Shown in pieces: positions 34,504-43,203 of a stretch of 47,385 nucleotides of DNA. This DNA comes from Halobacteriales archaeon QH_6_64_20 (GTDB lineage Archaea; Halobacteriota; Halobacteria; Halobacteriales; Halococcaceae). The DNA is taken from positions 2,406-49,790 of the forward strand of contig PXQR01000142.1 of assembly GCA_003021235.1 (NCBI GenBank), written 5' to 3'. The notes below the pieces were generated by a model. The model did no database searches, was not told where the DNA came from, and saw nothing but the letters and a program-made list of their open reading frames with translations. The position numbers were made by a program, and so were the translations under genes. Position 1 is the stretch's first letter. Each line of letters opens with the position of its first letter.

Positions 34504-34671
34504 ATGGCAGACCTGATCGTCAAAGCCGCCGTGAAGGACCAGCTCGACTCGATGAACGTTTCGTCGGACTTCTACGACGCGCTCGACGACGAAGTGGACC
34601 AGCTACTCGAAAACGCTGCCCGTCGGGCCGAGGACAACGATCGCAAGACGGTCCAGCCCCGCGACCTGTAA
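34504..34671 (+). CDS. DUF1931-family histone-fold small protein
   Basis: 55 residues (MADLIVKAAVKDQLDS, then FYDALDDEVDQLLENAARR, ending KTVQPRDL). The pattern of a short helix, a long central helix and the TVQPRDL loop is that of a single histone fold, as in archaeal DUF1931 proteins. In haloarchaea this small protein is a candidate chromatin component, but DNA binding is not shown here and the surface is acidic. It was missed by a long-ORF cutoff because of its size. It is a single-gene unit with its own TATA box. Confidence 0.85.
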   Translation: MADLIVKAAVKDQLDSMNVSSDFYDALDDEVDQLLENAARRAEDNDRKTVQPRDL

Positions 34672-34815
34672 TCGCGGCTCTGCCGACCACGACCTTTCTC
34701 GCAAAGCACGAGCCGAGCAGTCACGACCCTTCCCGGCGTTCTCGCTTTCCCGACTACCACGATACCGTCGGCTCCGGGACGCAGTACCTATAGGAGCTCA
34801 CGCCGTCGTCCCGCC

Positions 34816-36180
34816 ATGTTCGGAACGAGCGGGATCCGCGGCCCGGTGGGCGAGGAGGTCACGGCGGAACTCGCGCTCGCGGTCGGGCGCGCGGTCGGCG
34901 TCGATTCCCGAAGAGCGGTCATCGGGCGCGATCCGCGCGAAAGCGGCCGTCTCCTCGTGGATACCCTGGCGGCCGGCCTGCGCGAGGCGGGCACCGACGT
35001 CGTGGACCTCGGGCTCGCGGCCACGCCGACGATCGCGCGGGCAGTCTCGTGGTACGACGCCGGCGCCGGGGTGTCGGTCACAGCAAGTCACAATCCACCC
35101 ACCGACAATGGGATCAAGCTCTGGCAACCGAGCGGCCAGGCGTTCGACGGAGCTCGCCGGAAGGAGATCGAGCGACACGTGCGCGAGGGCGAGTTCGATC
35201 TCAAGCCCTGGGACGAGCTGGGGACCCGCACTCGCGAGGACGCGACCGATCGCCACGTCGCGGCGTTAGTGGATGCGATCGATTTCGATGTGGGCGACGA
35301 TCTCGACACGAGCGACGACCTCCCGGTGGTGGCGGTCGACCTCGGCAACGGAGCCGGCGGCGTGACCGTTGCGGCGCTCTCGGAGGTAGGATGTAGAGTT
35401 GAGACGCTCAACGCCCAGCCGGACGGGAGCTTTCCGGCACGCCCGTCCGAACCGAACGAGGGAACCTTAGGGTCGCTGTGCACCCTGGTCGCTGGCACCG
35501 GCTGTGAGGTAGGGCTGGCACACGACGGCGACGCCGATCGGCTGGTGGCCGTCGATAGCGACGGGGAGTTCGTTCCGAAGGACGCGCTGCTCGCGCTCTT
35601 CGCGGCCGAGGCGGCGAGCGAGGGCGAGCGGGTCGCCTGTCCGGTCGATACGAGCCTCGCGGTCGAAGACTACCTGGCCGAGCGTGGTATCGGAGTCGAG
35701 TACACGCCCGTCGGGGACGTCTACGTCGCCGAAGCCCTCGGCGACGACGTGACCTTCGGCGGCGAGCCGAGCGGGGCGTGGATCTGGCCGGCTCAGACTC
35801 TCTGCCCCGACGGCCCGCTCGCCGCCTGCCGGCTCGTCACGATGTGTGCACGGACCCCGCTCGCCGAGCGAGTGCGCGACGTCCCCTCCTACCCGATCGA
35901 GCGGACGAACGTCGAGGTACGTGACAAAGAGGCGGTCATGGAAGGCGTGCGCGAGCGCGTCGGCGATGAAGGCGACGGCGCGAACGGGACCGACCGAAGG
36001 GAGAACGAGAAGGTGACGACGCTCGACGGCGTTCGGATCGATACGGACGAGGGATGGATCCTCGTTCGCGCGAGCGGGACCCAACCGCTGATCCGCGTTA
36101 CCGCCGAGGCCCGCGCGGCCGACCGCGCGGCGGAACTGTCGCTCCGGGGTCGCGAGTTGGTCGAGAACGAAAGCGAGTGA
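34816..36180 (+). CDS. Phosphohexomutase (phosphomannomutase / phosphoglucosamine mutase type)
   Basis: 454 residues. All four alpha-D-phosphohexomutase motifs are present: the catalytic phosphoserine Ser91 in TASHNPP, the metal loop HDGDADR (Asp237, 239, 241), the sugar-specificity loop GGEPSG and the phosphate loop RASGTQPLIRV. An early TSGIRG loop starts the protein. An acidic insertion lies before the last domain. The DGDADR/GGEPSG pair is compatible with GlmM or ManB activity; the preferred hexose phosphate cannot be told by eye. Confidence 0.92.
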   Translation: MFGTSGIRGPVGEEVTAELALAVGRAVGVDSRRAVIGRDPRESGRLLVDTLAAGLREAGTDVVDLGLAATPTIARAVSWYDAGAGVSVTASHNPPTDNGIKLWQPSGQAFDGARRKEIERHVREGEFDLKPWDELGTRTREDATDRHVAALVDAIDFDVGDDLDTSDDLPVVAVDLGNGAGGVTVAALSEVGCRVETLNAQPDGSFPARPSEPNEGTLGSLCTLVAGTGCEVGLAHDGDADRLVAVDSDGEFVPKDALLALFAAEAASEGERVACPVDTSLAVEDYLAERGIGVEYTPVGDVYVAEALGDDVTFGGEPSGAWIWPAQTLCPDGPLAACRLVTMCARTPLAERVRDVPSYPIERTNVEVRDKEAVMEGVRERVGDEGDGANGTDRRENEKVTTLDGVRIDTDEGWILVRASGTQPLIRVTAEARAADRAAELSLRGRELVENESE

Positions 36181-36269
36181 TCCGCCGGGCTCGGTTACCT
36201 CGGTCAGTTCGGTTAGTTCGGTTCGGATCCGAACGCAACCCCCACGTCCCGGCGGACCTCGAACGTCTC

Positions 36270-36428
36270 TTATCCCCGTCGGGTCGATCGTGCCTGACGG
36301 ATCTGTGCCCCGTCGCGGATCTTGTCCTCGCATTGTGGACAGACCCGCGGGTTCTCCATCCCGCTCGGCGTGAAGACCCTCGCATATGCGGCCGTCACGA
36401 ACGCGCTACAGTTCTGGCATTCCGGCAT
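36270..36428 (-). CDS. Mini zinc-finger protein (DUF7563-like), copy 2
   Basis: 52 residues, ATG at 36428 to TAA at 36270-36272. It reads MPECQNCSAFVTAAYARVF, then VCPQCEDKIRDGAQIRQARS: two CxxC knuckles 24 residues apart. It is a paralogue of the protein at 33233-33391, of the same length and with the same MPEC start, but with a basic C terminus. The role is unknown; RNA- or protein-binding would fit. The 380 bp upstream up to the Tat-protein start hold an open frame but no recognisable gene. Confidence 0.82.
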   Translation of the reverse strand: MPECQNCSAFVTAAYARVFTPSGMENPRVCPQCEDKIRDGAQIRQARSTRRG

Positions 36429-36780
36429 ACGATCAGGTTGTCTAACCCCCGCCTATAAAGTCGTAGGGGAAACCTGTCGCGCTCGTGGCCCTCGATAGGC
36501 TTACAGCCCCCCGAGACGGGCCCCATCGGTCGCGCTCGATCCTCTCAATTGCCGGTCGAGTATTCTGTTTGCTAATCGAAGTGCTGTAATGAAATCGCAA
36601 AGCGAGGTAGACGAATCGGGCGCGCGGCGCGCGGAGTCCTACCGCGAGCGCGACGGACGTGGGGTAGCCGACGGGACGAACGACGCCGCCGAGGCGATCG
36701 TGGCCGACGTTCACTACTGCGAGCCGCCGGTCGCGGGCGACTACCGACCCGAACGGGGCGGGTCCCGGCCGATCCGAAGA

Positions 36781-36795
36781 TTAATATCATATTAC
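36781..36795 (+). promoter_or_regulatory. TATA-rich promoter of the exported beta-helix protein
   Basis: TTAATATCATATTAC ends 15 nt before the GTG at 36811, with the core about 20-28 nt upstream. It decides the start: the in-frame ATG at 36589 would lie upstream of this promoter. Confidence 0.55.
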
Positions 36796-36810
36796 TCTAA
36801 TTCCAAGCGT

Positions 36811-38283
36811 GTGAAAGACGTAAGTAACGAAGTCGTATCGGAGAGGCACGAGGTAGGTACGAGCAGCGATCGATCCGAATGCACGGGTTCACTCGGTCGC
36901 CGCCGGTACTTGGGGTTAGTCGGTGCGAGCGCGCTCGGCACGGCGATCGGCGCGAGTCGGGCGGCAAGCGGGGTGAGCGAGTACACGACGTATACGATCG
37001 ATCCGGGCGGGACGTTCACACAGCGGGTATCGAGCGAGGAGACCTTCGAGAACGTCCTCGTCGACGCGACCGCCGCCGACGCGGGCGTCAGGATCGTCGC
37101 GTCCGGTAGCAACTGGGCGATCCGCAACGTCGGGATCAAAGGCCGGCTCGACGCCGTCGACGAAGCGGCGTTTCGCCTCCAGGTTAACGACGGGAGTACT
37201 GGAGTTTTCGAGAACGTGTATCTGGGCGACGGCGCGGTCGACGGCGGTCGGGGCGGCGTGTTCGTCCCGACGAGCCACGAGGGCACTCTGTACGTGAGCG
37301 AGTGTAACGTCCAGTACTGGCCGGACAACGGGATCTACGCGAGCGCGCCGGGTCGGTCGGAGCGCGGCGGGGAGGGTGGGCAGATCGTGATCGAGCGGTC
37401 GTACGCTCGAAATAATAATATCGCGGGCTTTCGTATCGGGACCGACCGATCGATCGTACGGGAGTCGGTCGTCCATGTCGACGAGGGGCCGCCGGCGAAC
37501 CCCGCCGGGAAGGTGAACGCCCGCGGGATCTGGGTGAAGGAGGGCGGTTCGGTGCGGGTCGAGAACGCCGATATCCTCCTCGCACATTCCGACGGGAGCT
37601 ACGGGGTACTCGAAGGCGACGACAACTCGGTGAGCCTCGCGCAGGTACTCGACTCGGAGGTCGCGGCGACGGACGGCGCGGGCGGACGGTTCAGAGGGAA
37701 CGTCGAGACGAGCGACGTCGGAAGCGACCCGAACGTCGAGCAACCGCCGGACGTCCCGCGGAGCGCGAAGGAAGCCGCCCTCGGGCGGATCCTGCCGAAG
37801 TCCGTCGATATCGCCGGCGGCACCGGGAGCGACACCCTGGAATACGCCTTCGAGGTGACCGGCGAGATCGCCGGCACCCGCTCGACGGAGGGCAACGACG
37901 TCGTCTCGGACGGACGAGCGTCGGGTATCGCCGTCGGTGCGAGCGACATCTTCCGGTACTCGGGCGAACTCGTCGGTCTCGACGTCGATCTTCCGGGGAA
38001 CGAGTCCATTGTTTCTGTATCGGTCGATCGGTCGGAGGGCCGGATCGAGTTCGACGGCGGCGCTCGCAACGACGACCGACTCGATTACTACGTCCGGGCA
38101 ACCGGATCGATCGGCCCGGCATCGAACATCAATAGCAGCGACGTCTACTCCGACACCGAAGCGAAGGGCTACATCGTGAACGGCGGCAGGGATACCTACA
38201 GCTACACCGGCGACGTGGACGCACTGCGCGTCGCGTTCCGCGGGAACGATCCGGATCTGTCGATCGATATCGACGCCGCCTGA
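36811..38283 (+). CDS. Tat-exported right-handed beta-helix protein with duplicated C-terminal beta domain
   Basis: 490 residues from a GTG. A Tat signal (GRRRYLGLVGASALG, Arg30-32) is followed by a helical repeat region (about 60-320) with Asn/Gly-rich turns (FENVLVDATAADAGV, NWAIRNVGIKGR, FENVYLGDGAVDGG). This is typical of pectate-lyase-like beta helices that bind or cut polysaccharides. The last 150 residues contain two related units, about 341-397 and 421-480, aligning as DTLEYAFEVTGEI/DRLDYYVRATGSI and FRYSGELVGLDVDLPGN/YSYTGDVDALRVAFRGN. The target is unknown. Its TATA box and the Tat motif support this start rather than the ATG at 36589. Confidence 0.8.
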   Translation: MKDVSNEVVSERHEVGTSSDRSECTGSLGRRRYLGLVGASALGTAIGASRAASGVSEYTTYTIDPGGTFTQRVSSEETFENVLVDATAADAGVRIVASGSNWAIRNVGIKGRLDAVDEAAFRLQVNDGSTGVFENVYLGDGAVDGGRGGVFVPTSHEGTLYVSECNVQYWPDNGIYASAPGRSERGGEGGQIVIERSYARNNNIAGFRIGTDRSIVRESVVHVDEGPPANPAGKVNARGIWVKEGGSVRVENADILLAHSDGSYGVLEGDDNSVSLAQVLDSEVAATDGAGGRFRGNVETSDVGSDPNVEQPPDVPRSAKEAALGRILPKSVDIAGGTGSDTLEYAFEVTGEIAGTRSTEGNDVVSDGRASGIAVGASDIFRYSGELVGLDVDLPGNESIVSVSVDRSEGRIEFDGGARNDDRLDYYVRATGSIGPASNINSSDVYSDTEAKGYIVNGGRDTYSYTGDVDALRVAFRGNDPDLSIDIDAA

Positions 38284-38389
38284 TCGGCCGTCGAAAGGGG
38301 AGAGGGTAGAGGGTTAGAGGGTGTGTAGGTCGGACGGGCCAGTCGGAAGATACCACCGATCGGGTACGACGGCGAGACGAGCAAGGAGA

Positions 38390-38884
38390 CTACTCCTCGC
38401 GGCGCGTCACGTCTATATCACCCTCTTCGACGTCGAGAACGAACATCGTCGCCGTCGAGGCGGGAGCCGCGCCCGTCGCGCTTCCGGGATTGAGCAGACG
38501 GGTTCCCTCGACGGTCGTATCGGTCACTTGGTGAGTGTGGCCCGACACCGCGATCGCTTCCGCTCCGCCTTCCTCACGGGCGATGCCGGCGACCCGCTCT
38601 TCGTAGGAGTCGAGATCGCCGGTCCCGTGGGTAACGACGAACGTCACGTCCTCGACGTCGAGGGCTTCGGTCGTCGGGAGCCCGAAGTCCGAGTCCATGT
38701 TCCCCGAGACGGCGATCAGGGGCTCCCCGGCGAACTCCCGTACTTCCTTGAAGGCGTCGGCCGAATCGAAGTCGCCGGTGTGGATCACGTGATCGGCTCG
38801 GGAGGCTTCCTCGCGCACCCAGTCGGGGATCTCGTCCGCTCGTGAGGGGACGTGCGTGTCACCGAAGACGGCGATTCGAGTCAT
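38390..38884 (-). CDS. YfcE/MJ0936-type metallophosphoesterase
   Basis: 164 residues. The calcineurin-like metal motifs are in order: GDTHVPS, HTGDFDS, SGNMDS, VTHGTGD and SGHTHQ. Two metal ions are expected, with phosphodiesterase activity on cyclic nucleotides or similar substrates. The archaeal MJ0936-like enzymes are small stand-alone proteins of this length. The ATG at 38884 starts at the first beta strand (MTRIAVFG). It is convergent with the beta-helix protein gene. Confidence 0.9.
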   Translation of the reverse strand: MTRIAVFGDTHVPSRADEIPDWVREEASRADHVIHTGDFDSADAFKEVREFAGEPLIAVSGNMDSDFGLPTTEALDVEDVTFVVTHGTGDLDSYEERVAGIAREEGGAEAIAVSGHTHQVTDTTVEGTRLLNPGSATGAAPASTATMFVLDVEEGDIDVTRREE

Positions 38885-39197
38885 ATCGAGGGCGTCGCTC
38901 CGATCCGACAAGTCGTTTTCCCCGCCGGTCGAACGGTCGTCGATCCGGTGGCGGCCGTTCGGTCCGGTAGTCGGGTCGTCCTCGAAACGGCCGGAGCCGA
39001 GCCGGGAGCGTAAGGGTCATTCGGGCTTCGGCGGTTGATACGGACGGGCGGTGATGACGAGGGTTACCCCCACCGAGCCCCGTGTGACGAGTCGATTTCC
39101 CGAGCCGCCCTCATACTTTCTAGCGCACCCGGTTGCTTCTCGCTTCAGTTCCTCGCGACGACGAGGAGCTAAGACGCCGCGATTCATACGGGACGTC

Positions 39198-39485
39198 GTG
39201 AGCGACGCAGGCGAGAACGCCGCGGAGGACACCTCCTATCTCGTCGAGGTCAAACGGTCCGCCCGGCGACGGAGCGCCGCGGCCGGCGAGCACGTGCGCC
39301 ACGAGGGGCGGTATCGAACCTTCGGCTCGAAGGCGCTCGCTAGGGAGTGGGCGCGCGAGAGCACCTCGTCGGCGGCCGCCGGGCCGGCAGTCCCGCTTCG
39401 AGCGACGCCCGCGGCTCACAGGTCACGATCGGTGACGCCGAAGACGTCTGAGAACCGCGGGACGGCCCCACGCTCCCGGCGCTGA
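39198..39485 (+). CDS. Small haloarchaeal protein, likely frameshifted at the 3' end
   Basis: 95 residues from a GTG (MSDAGENAAEDTSYLVEVKR). The middle part, with YRTFGSKALAREWAREST, resembles a short haloarchaeal beta-alpha protein group (DUF8081-like), a tentative match. After about residue 65 the reading becomes basic and low-complexity. The +2 frame instead gives an acidic ending (SPASSDARGSQVTIGDAEDV) with a stop at 39449-39451, which looks more natural. A one- or two-base indel near 39370-39390 is suspected. The 313 bp upstream (38885-39197) show nothing I can support. Confidence 0.55.
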   Translation: MSDAGENAAEDTSYLVEVKRSARRRSAAAGEHVRHEGRYRTFGSKALAREWARESTSSAAAGPAVPLRATPAAHRSRSVTPKTSENRGTAPRSRR

Positions 39486-39628
39486 CGGCTCCGGCATGCG
39501 CGACAGTGTAACCAGCGGTCGGAGTCCATCGAACCCGCCGAACCCGTATGTGTCCGATCGCTCTGTTCGACCATTCCGTTCGACCGCTCGGACGAGGTGT
39601 TTTAGCCGCTGTGGGACGAACCCGTCGT

Positions 39629-39979
39629 ATGAACGGGAAGCGAGCGGACGACCGAAGCGAGAGCCTGCTCGACGTGGAGGTGGGCCGGAACCGGTCACGG
39701 GCGGCGCTCGCGGTCGCACCCTTCCTCGCGCTCGGACTCGCGGACGTGATACTGCTTCTGTTCTGGGGGCTCGATCCGCTGTGGGGCTTCGTCATCCTCC
39801 CACCGATCTTGTTCATCACCGTGCTGGGATGGATCGGCTTTCGGAGCGGTTTCATCGACGACCGCACCGGCGAACCCGACCTCGATCCCGATTCAGATTC
39901 CGACGCTGATCCCGATGCGGGTCCCGCTGATCGCGACCACGACCGCGACCGCGATACCGACGTTGAGGACGTCGCGTAG
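39629..39979 (+). CDS. Small two-helix membrane protein with acidic tail
   Basis: 116 residues from the ATG at 39629. The N-terminal 25 residues are polar, then two adjacent hydrophobic helices (ALAVAPFLALGLADVILLLF and WGFVILPPILFITVLGWIGF) are followed by an Asp/Arg-rich tail made of short DPDSDSDADP-like repeats. No family was recognised. It is probably an integral membrane protein with the charged tail in the cytoplasm, which is inference. Confidence 0.65.
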   Translation: MNGKRADDRSESLLDVEVGRNRSRAALAVAPFLALGLADVILLLFWGLDPLWGFVILPPILFITVLGWIGFRSGFIDDRTGEPDLDPDSDSDADPDAGPADRDHDRDRDTDVEDVA

Positions 39980-40461
39980 CGTTCTTACTCACCCGAGGCG
40001 ACACGCCCGGCGGTTCGGCGCGACTCGACGCGGGAAAACGAAACGGGTGTTCCGGGCCGGACCGACCGATTCAGCCGCCCGACGGACGGATCACGGCGTT
40101 CTCGCTCCCGATCGTATCGATGCGGAGCGCGCCACGAGGGGCCGGTGACGGTAGCGGTTGCCGGTCGGCCCGCAGTGCCGGTGTTAGAGGCGTCCGGCGA
40201 CTCGTCTCTGAGACTCCTACGAGTATCAATAGCACGCGTGGTATGCCGAGGTATACCGGCAGACGCGTCGGCGGTCAGGACGGCGAGAAGGATCGCCGGC
40301 ACGGCGACCCACGGCGCGAACGGATGGTGGGAGAGGGTGAGCGGCCGTCACCGGGACTCCTTCGGAGACGACCGACGCGCGTGCAGGTCGGGCGACCGCG
40401 AGAGGATCTTCGGGTCCATAACTAAGGCGCTGGGACTCGAGGAAGGAGTGGAAGGGAACTC
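39980..40461. other. 482-bp stretch without a supported gene
   Basis: Several short frames are open on both strands, but none shows recognisable motifs, a good start signal or haloarchaeal acidic composition. A leftward frame reading VAVPAILLAVLTADASAG near 40270-40310 could be a fragment of a membrane-protein gene, but it is too short to call. No hairpin family member was seen here. Confidence 0.5.
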
Positions 40462-40857
40462 ATGTCGGCCAGCGAAACACCCATCAGCGAGATCATGACC
40501 AGCCCGATCAGGACGGTCGAGGGCGACCTCACGATCGTCGAGGCCGCGAGCGAACTCACCGATCGCCACATCGGGTCGTTGCTCGTCGCCGCCGAACAGA
40601 GCGATGGCAAACGGATCGAGGGCATCGTCACCGAAACCGACGTCGTCGCGAGCGTCGCCCAGGCGACCGACCCGGAAACGGCGGTCGCCGAGGTGATGAG
40701 TTCGCCGGTGGTCACCGCGCGCCCGACCGAATCGATCGAAACCGCCGGGAGCCGGATGGCAAAAAACGACGTAAAGAAACTACCCGTCACCGAAAGGGGC
40801 GATCCCGTCGGGATCGTTACCACCACCGACCTCGCACACTTCACGAGCCGATCCTAA
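40462..40857 (+). CDS. Two-CBS-domain protein
   Basis: 131 residues, just two CBS domains in tandem. The first contains EIMTSPIRTVEGDLTIVEA and IVTETDVV, the second VMSSPVVTARPTESIETA and GIVTTTDLAHF. Such Bateman modules bind adenosine nucleotides and regulate partner proteins; the partner is not evident here. The ATG at 40462 precedes the first motif closely. It is convergent with map, with repeat C in between. Confidence 0.9.
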   Translation: MSASETPISEIMTSPIRTVEGDLTIVEAASELTDRHIGSLLVAAEQSDGKRIEGIVTETDVVASVAQATDPETAVAEVMSSPVVTARPTESIETAGSRMAKNDVKKLPVTERGDPVGIVTTTDLAHFTSRS

Positions 40858-40903
40858 ACCAGCACCTTCCGCTCGCACCTTTTTGCTAGTCCCGCTCATG
40901 ATT

Positions 40904-41056
40904 AGAGAGCGAAGCTCTCTCGTCGTCACAAAAGGCACTCCGCGCCTTTTGAACGACCCCCTTCAGTCGCTCGTTTAGGGACCAGTGAAAATCCGTTCAC
41001 GCGAGCGAACGGAGCGAGGGAGTGGGAGGTGAGCGAGCGCAGCGAGCGAACAGGAA
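40904..41056. repeat. Palindrome-rich intergenic repeat, copy C
   Basis: It lies between the convergent CBS and map genes. The hairpin AGAGAGC-GAA-GCTCTCT (40904-40920) matches the first stem of copy B, including the CTCTCGT that follows. A longer stem follows: CAAAAGGC (40929-40936) pairs with GCCTTTTG (40944-40951) and is extended by GTCGT/ACGAC. After that come GCGAGC-type short palindromes up to about 41056 (GAACGGAGCGAG, GAGCGAGCGCAGCGAGCG). The left-end blocks of A and B are not present, so it may be a truncated relative. It could also act as a bidirectional terminator. Confidence 0.6.
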
Positions 41057-41080
41057 CGACCATTGCACCTGCGGGAAAGA

Positions 41081-41977
41081 CTACTCCGCTCGCGTCGTGA
41101 CTTCACAGCCGTCCTCGGTTACGATTATCGTGTGTTCCTTCTGACTGACGAGGCTTCCTTCGCTTTCCTTGAGCACGGGATAGCCATGAACGATGTCCTG
41201 GCGTTCGAGGCGGCGCAAGGCCATTTCCGGGCGCGAGACGTCGAGCCACCGGACGGCGAAGGGCAGGGTCCGGAACTCGCTCGTGATCCGCTCGAGCGCT
41301 TTGCGGGCGTCGCGATTGCGGACCGACCCCTCGCGTTCGAGCGCGTAGATCTGAGTAACCGAGCCCTCGCTTACCTTTCCCGACCCGTCGGTCGCGAAGG
41401 GCTCGATCGCGACTACGTCACCGACTTCCAGGGTCGTGCTCTGGTTCACCGCACGATTCGGGATGTTGGGCGGGACGTGTTGATCCCACTGGCCGAGGCC
41501 GTGGCCGGTGAGATTGACGACGGGATTGTAGCCGTAGCCGTCGATCGTCTCCTCGATCGCCGCGCCGATACGGCCGGTTTCGACGCCCGGTTCGATGCGA
41601 TCGAGCGCCGCATCAAGGGCGGCGGCGGGCGCTTCGGTCAACTCGTCGTGACCCGACAGATCGACCGTCACCGCGGTGTCGGCGAGCCAGCCCTCACAGT
41701 GGACACCGATGTCGAGTTTCACCATCTCCTCGCCGATCGCCCGGTCGTCGTCGGGACCGGCGGCCCCGTGGGCGGCCTCGTTGTCGACGCTGATATTGAC
41801 GGGGAAGGCCGGTTCGCCGCCCAACTCGCGGATACGGTCTTCGGTCCATTCGCTGAGTTCGAGATACCCCGAACCTACCGCACAGCGCTCGGCGGCCTCC
41901 TCGCGGACCTGGGCGAGGATCGCGCCCGCCTCGCGGTGCTTGTCGTATCGTTCGTTGTCGAGGTCCACACTGCTCAT
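41081..41977 (-). CDS. map: Type II methionine aminopeptidase
   Basis: 298 residues. It removes N-terminal Met from nascent proteins. Metal ligands and motifs are KLDIGVHCEGWLADTAVTVD (two Asp), LTGHGLGQWDQH (His), VVAIEPFAT (Glu) and the C-terminal SQKEHTIIV (Glu). The helical type II insertion before HVPPNIPN is present. An upstream AAH, in ISVDNEAAHG, is the substrate-site His region. It is transcribed leftwards 117 bp after the asparaginase-like gene, possibly as one unit. Confidence 0.93.
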   Translation of the reverse strand: MSSVDLDNERYDKHREAGAILAQVREEAAERCAVGSGYLELSEWTEDRIRELGGEPAFPVNISVDNEAAHGAAGPDDDRAIGEEMVKLDIGVHCEGWLADTAVTVDLSGHDELTEAPAAALDAALDRIEPGVETGRIGAAIEETIDGYGYNPVVNLTGHGLGQWDQHVPPNIPNRAVNQSTTLEVGDVVAIEPFATDGSGKVSEGSVTQIYALEREGSVRNRDARKALERITSEFRTLPFAVRWLDVSRPEMALRRLERQDIVHGYPVLKESEGSLVSQKEHTIIVTEDGCEVTTRAE

Positions 41978-42094
41978 GTCGTCACTCCGAACGAACCGGG
42001 CAAAGGACTTGCGCTGTCGGGTCTGCTCGGGGTTGCAGTAGCGTTCCGATTCGATCCGTTCCGGACCGGCCCGTCGAGTTCGTTCCAGCGTCAG

Positions 42095-43063
42095 CTACTC
42101 GTCGATCGCGTCGGTCGCGTCGGTCTCGCCGTCCTCGTCGGTTCCGTCAGTATCGGCGGCGTCGCCCGCTACGCTCACCTGCATGGTCTCCGAATTGAAC
42201 GCACTACCCGTCTCGCCCGCTTCGTTCACGACGATGAGGCCCGCCGTCGAGCCGGTACGCTCGGCGAACTCGGCGATGGCCGACTCGGCGGCTTCCCGGG
42301 GCGCTCGTCCGGCTTCGAGAGAGTCGATCGCCCGCCGGCTAAGCGTCGTCCGCGCGATGTCCTCGCCGGCACCCGTCGCGCTCGCACCGCCGGCCGACGT
42401 ACAGAGGAATCCCGAGCCGACCTGCGGGACGTCGCCGACCCGTCCGGCGAGCGCACACCACCGCCCGCCGGTCGAGGTCGCCGCGGCGATCTTTCCCTTG
42501 TCCACGGCGACCGCCCCGACCGTATCGTGCGAGCGAACGCCGCCGGGGCCGTCGTCTCGGGTACCGCCATCGCGACCGTTCTCGCCGAAGTGCTCCGTGA
42601 CCCACGCGAGGTGGTCGGCGTACTCGTCGAGCGCGGGCGGGTCGAGGCGACCGAACCGTTCGCGGGTAGCTTCGGTCAGGAGGGCGAGGTCGGTTTCGAC
42701 GCCGTGAGCCGCGGCGAAATCGAGTGCGCGGGTTCCACTGAGTAGGACGTGTGGCGTCTCCTCGGCGACGAGGCGGGCGACCGAGACGGCGTCGCGCACG
42801 CCCGCCATCCCACAAGCGGCACCCACCTCGCGCGCGTCGGTCATGATCCCGGCGTCGGTCCGAACCACGCCGTCGGACTGTACTGCGCCACCCAGACCGG
42901 CGTTGAAACGCGGCGAGCGTTCGAGCTTCGATACCGCGGCCACTACCGCGTCGGTAGGGGTCCCCTCGCGAGCGCCGATCGCGGCGGCCTCGTCGAGGAC
43001 GGCCTGGCGTGAGGCGGGTTCGTCGGGGTCGGCCCCGGCACCACCGTGAGCAATGACGCGCAT
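42095..43063 (-). CDS. Isoaspartyl peptidase / L-asparaginase, Ntn-hydrolase type
   Basis: 322 residues. It has the N-terminal VIAHGGAGADP, the glycine segment NAGLGGAVQSDG, the catalytic Thr in HDTVGAVAVD, where autocleavage is expected, and TSTGGRWCALAGRVGD plus GEDIARTTLSR. These are hallmarks of plant-type asparaginase/isoaspartyl aminopeptidases that cleave isoaspartyl dipeptides from damaged proteins. The last 25 residues are an acidic Thr/Asp tail. It is divergent from icd. Confidence 0.9.
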   Translation of the reverse strand: MRVIAHGGAGADPDEPASRQAVLDEAAAIGAREGTPTDAVVAAVSKLERSPRFNAGLGGAVQSDGVVRTDAGIMTDAREVGAACGMAGVRDAVSVARLVAEETPHVLLSGTRALDFAAAHGVETDLALLTEATRERFGRLDPPALDEYADHLAWVTEHFGENGRDGGTRDDGPGGVRSHDTVGAVAVDKGKIAAATSTGGRWCALAGRVGDVPQVGSGFLCTSAGGASATGAGEDIARTTLSRRAIDSLEAGRAPREAAESAIAEFAERTGSTAGLIVVNEAGETGSAFNSETMQVSVAGDAADTDGTDEDGETDATDAIDE

Positions 43064-43173
43064 ACCCGTTTCGGTGGACGCGAGGAGGGAAACCGGGTTC
43101 GATGTCGTCGTCGATCGGCGTAGGGAAATCGATCGTGAGCCTCGATACCACGGTCACACCGCCGATAGCAGGC

Positions 43174-43181
43174 CTTTTATC
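43174..43181 (+). promoter_or_regulatory. TATA box of icd
   Basis: CTTTTATC lies 23-30 nt before the ATG at 43204, suggesting a leaderless transcript. Confidence 0.5.
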
Positions 43182-43203
43182 GGATCCAGGGCGAAGCCGG
43201 AAC

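Noticed and set aside
36589..36810. Earlier ATG start for the Tat-exported protein
   Set aside because: The twin-Arg signal would then begin more than 100 residues in, and the AT-rich promoter lies between that ATG and the GTG at 36811.
40145..40498. A 117-codon plus-strand frame before the CBS gene
   Set aside because: Basic composition, no motif, and it overlaps the start of the real CBS gene in another frame.
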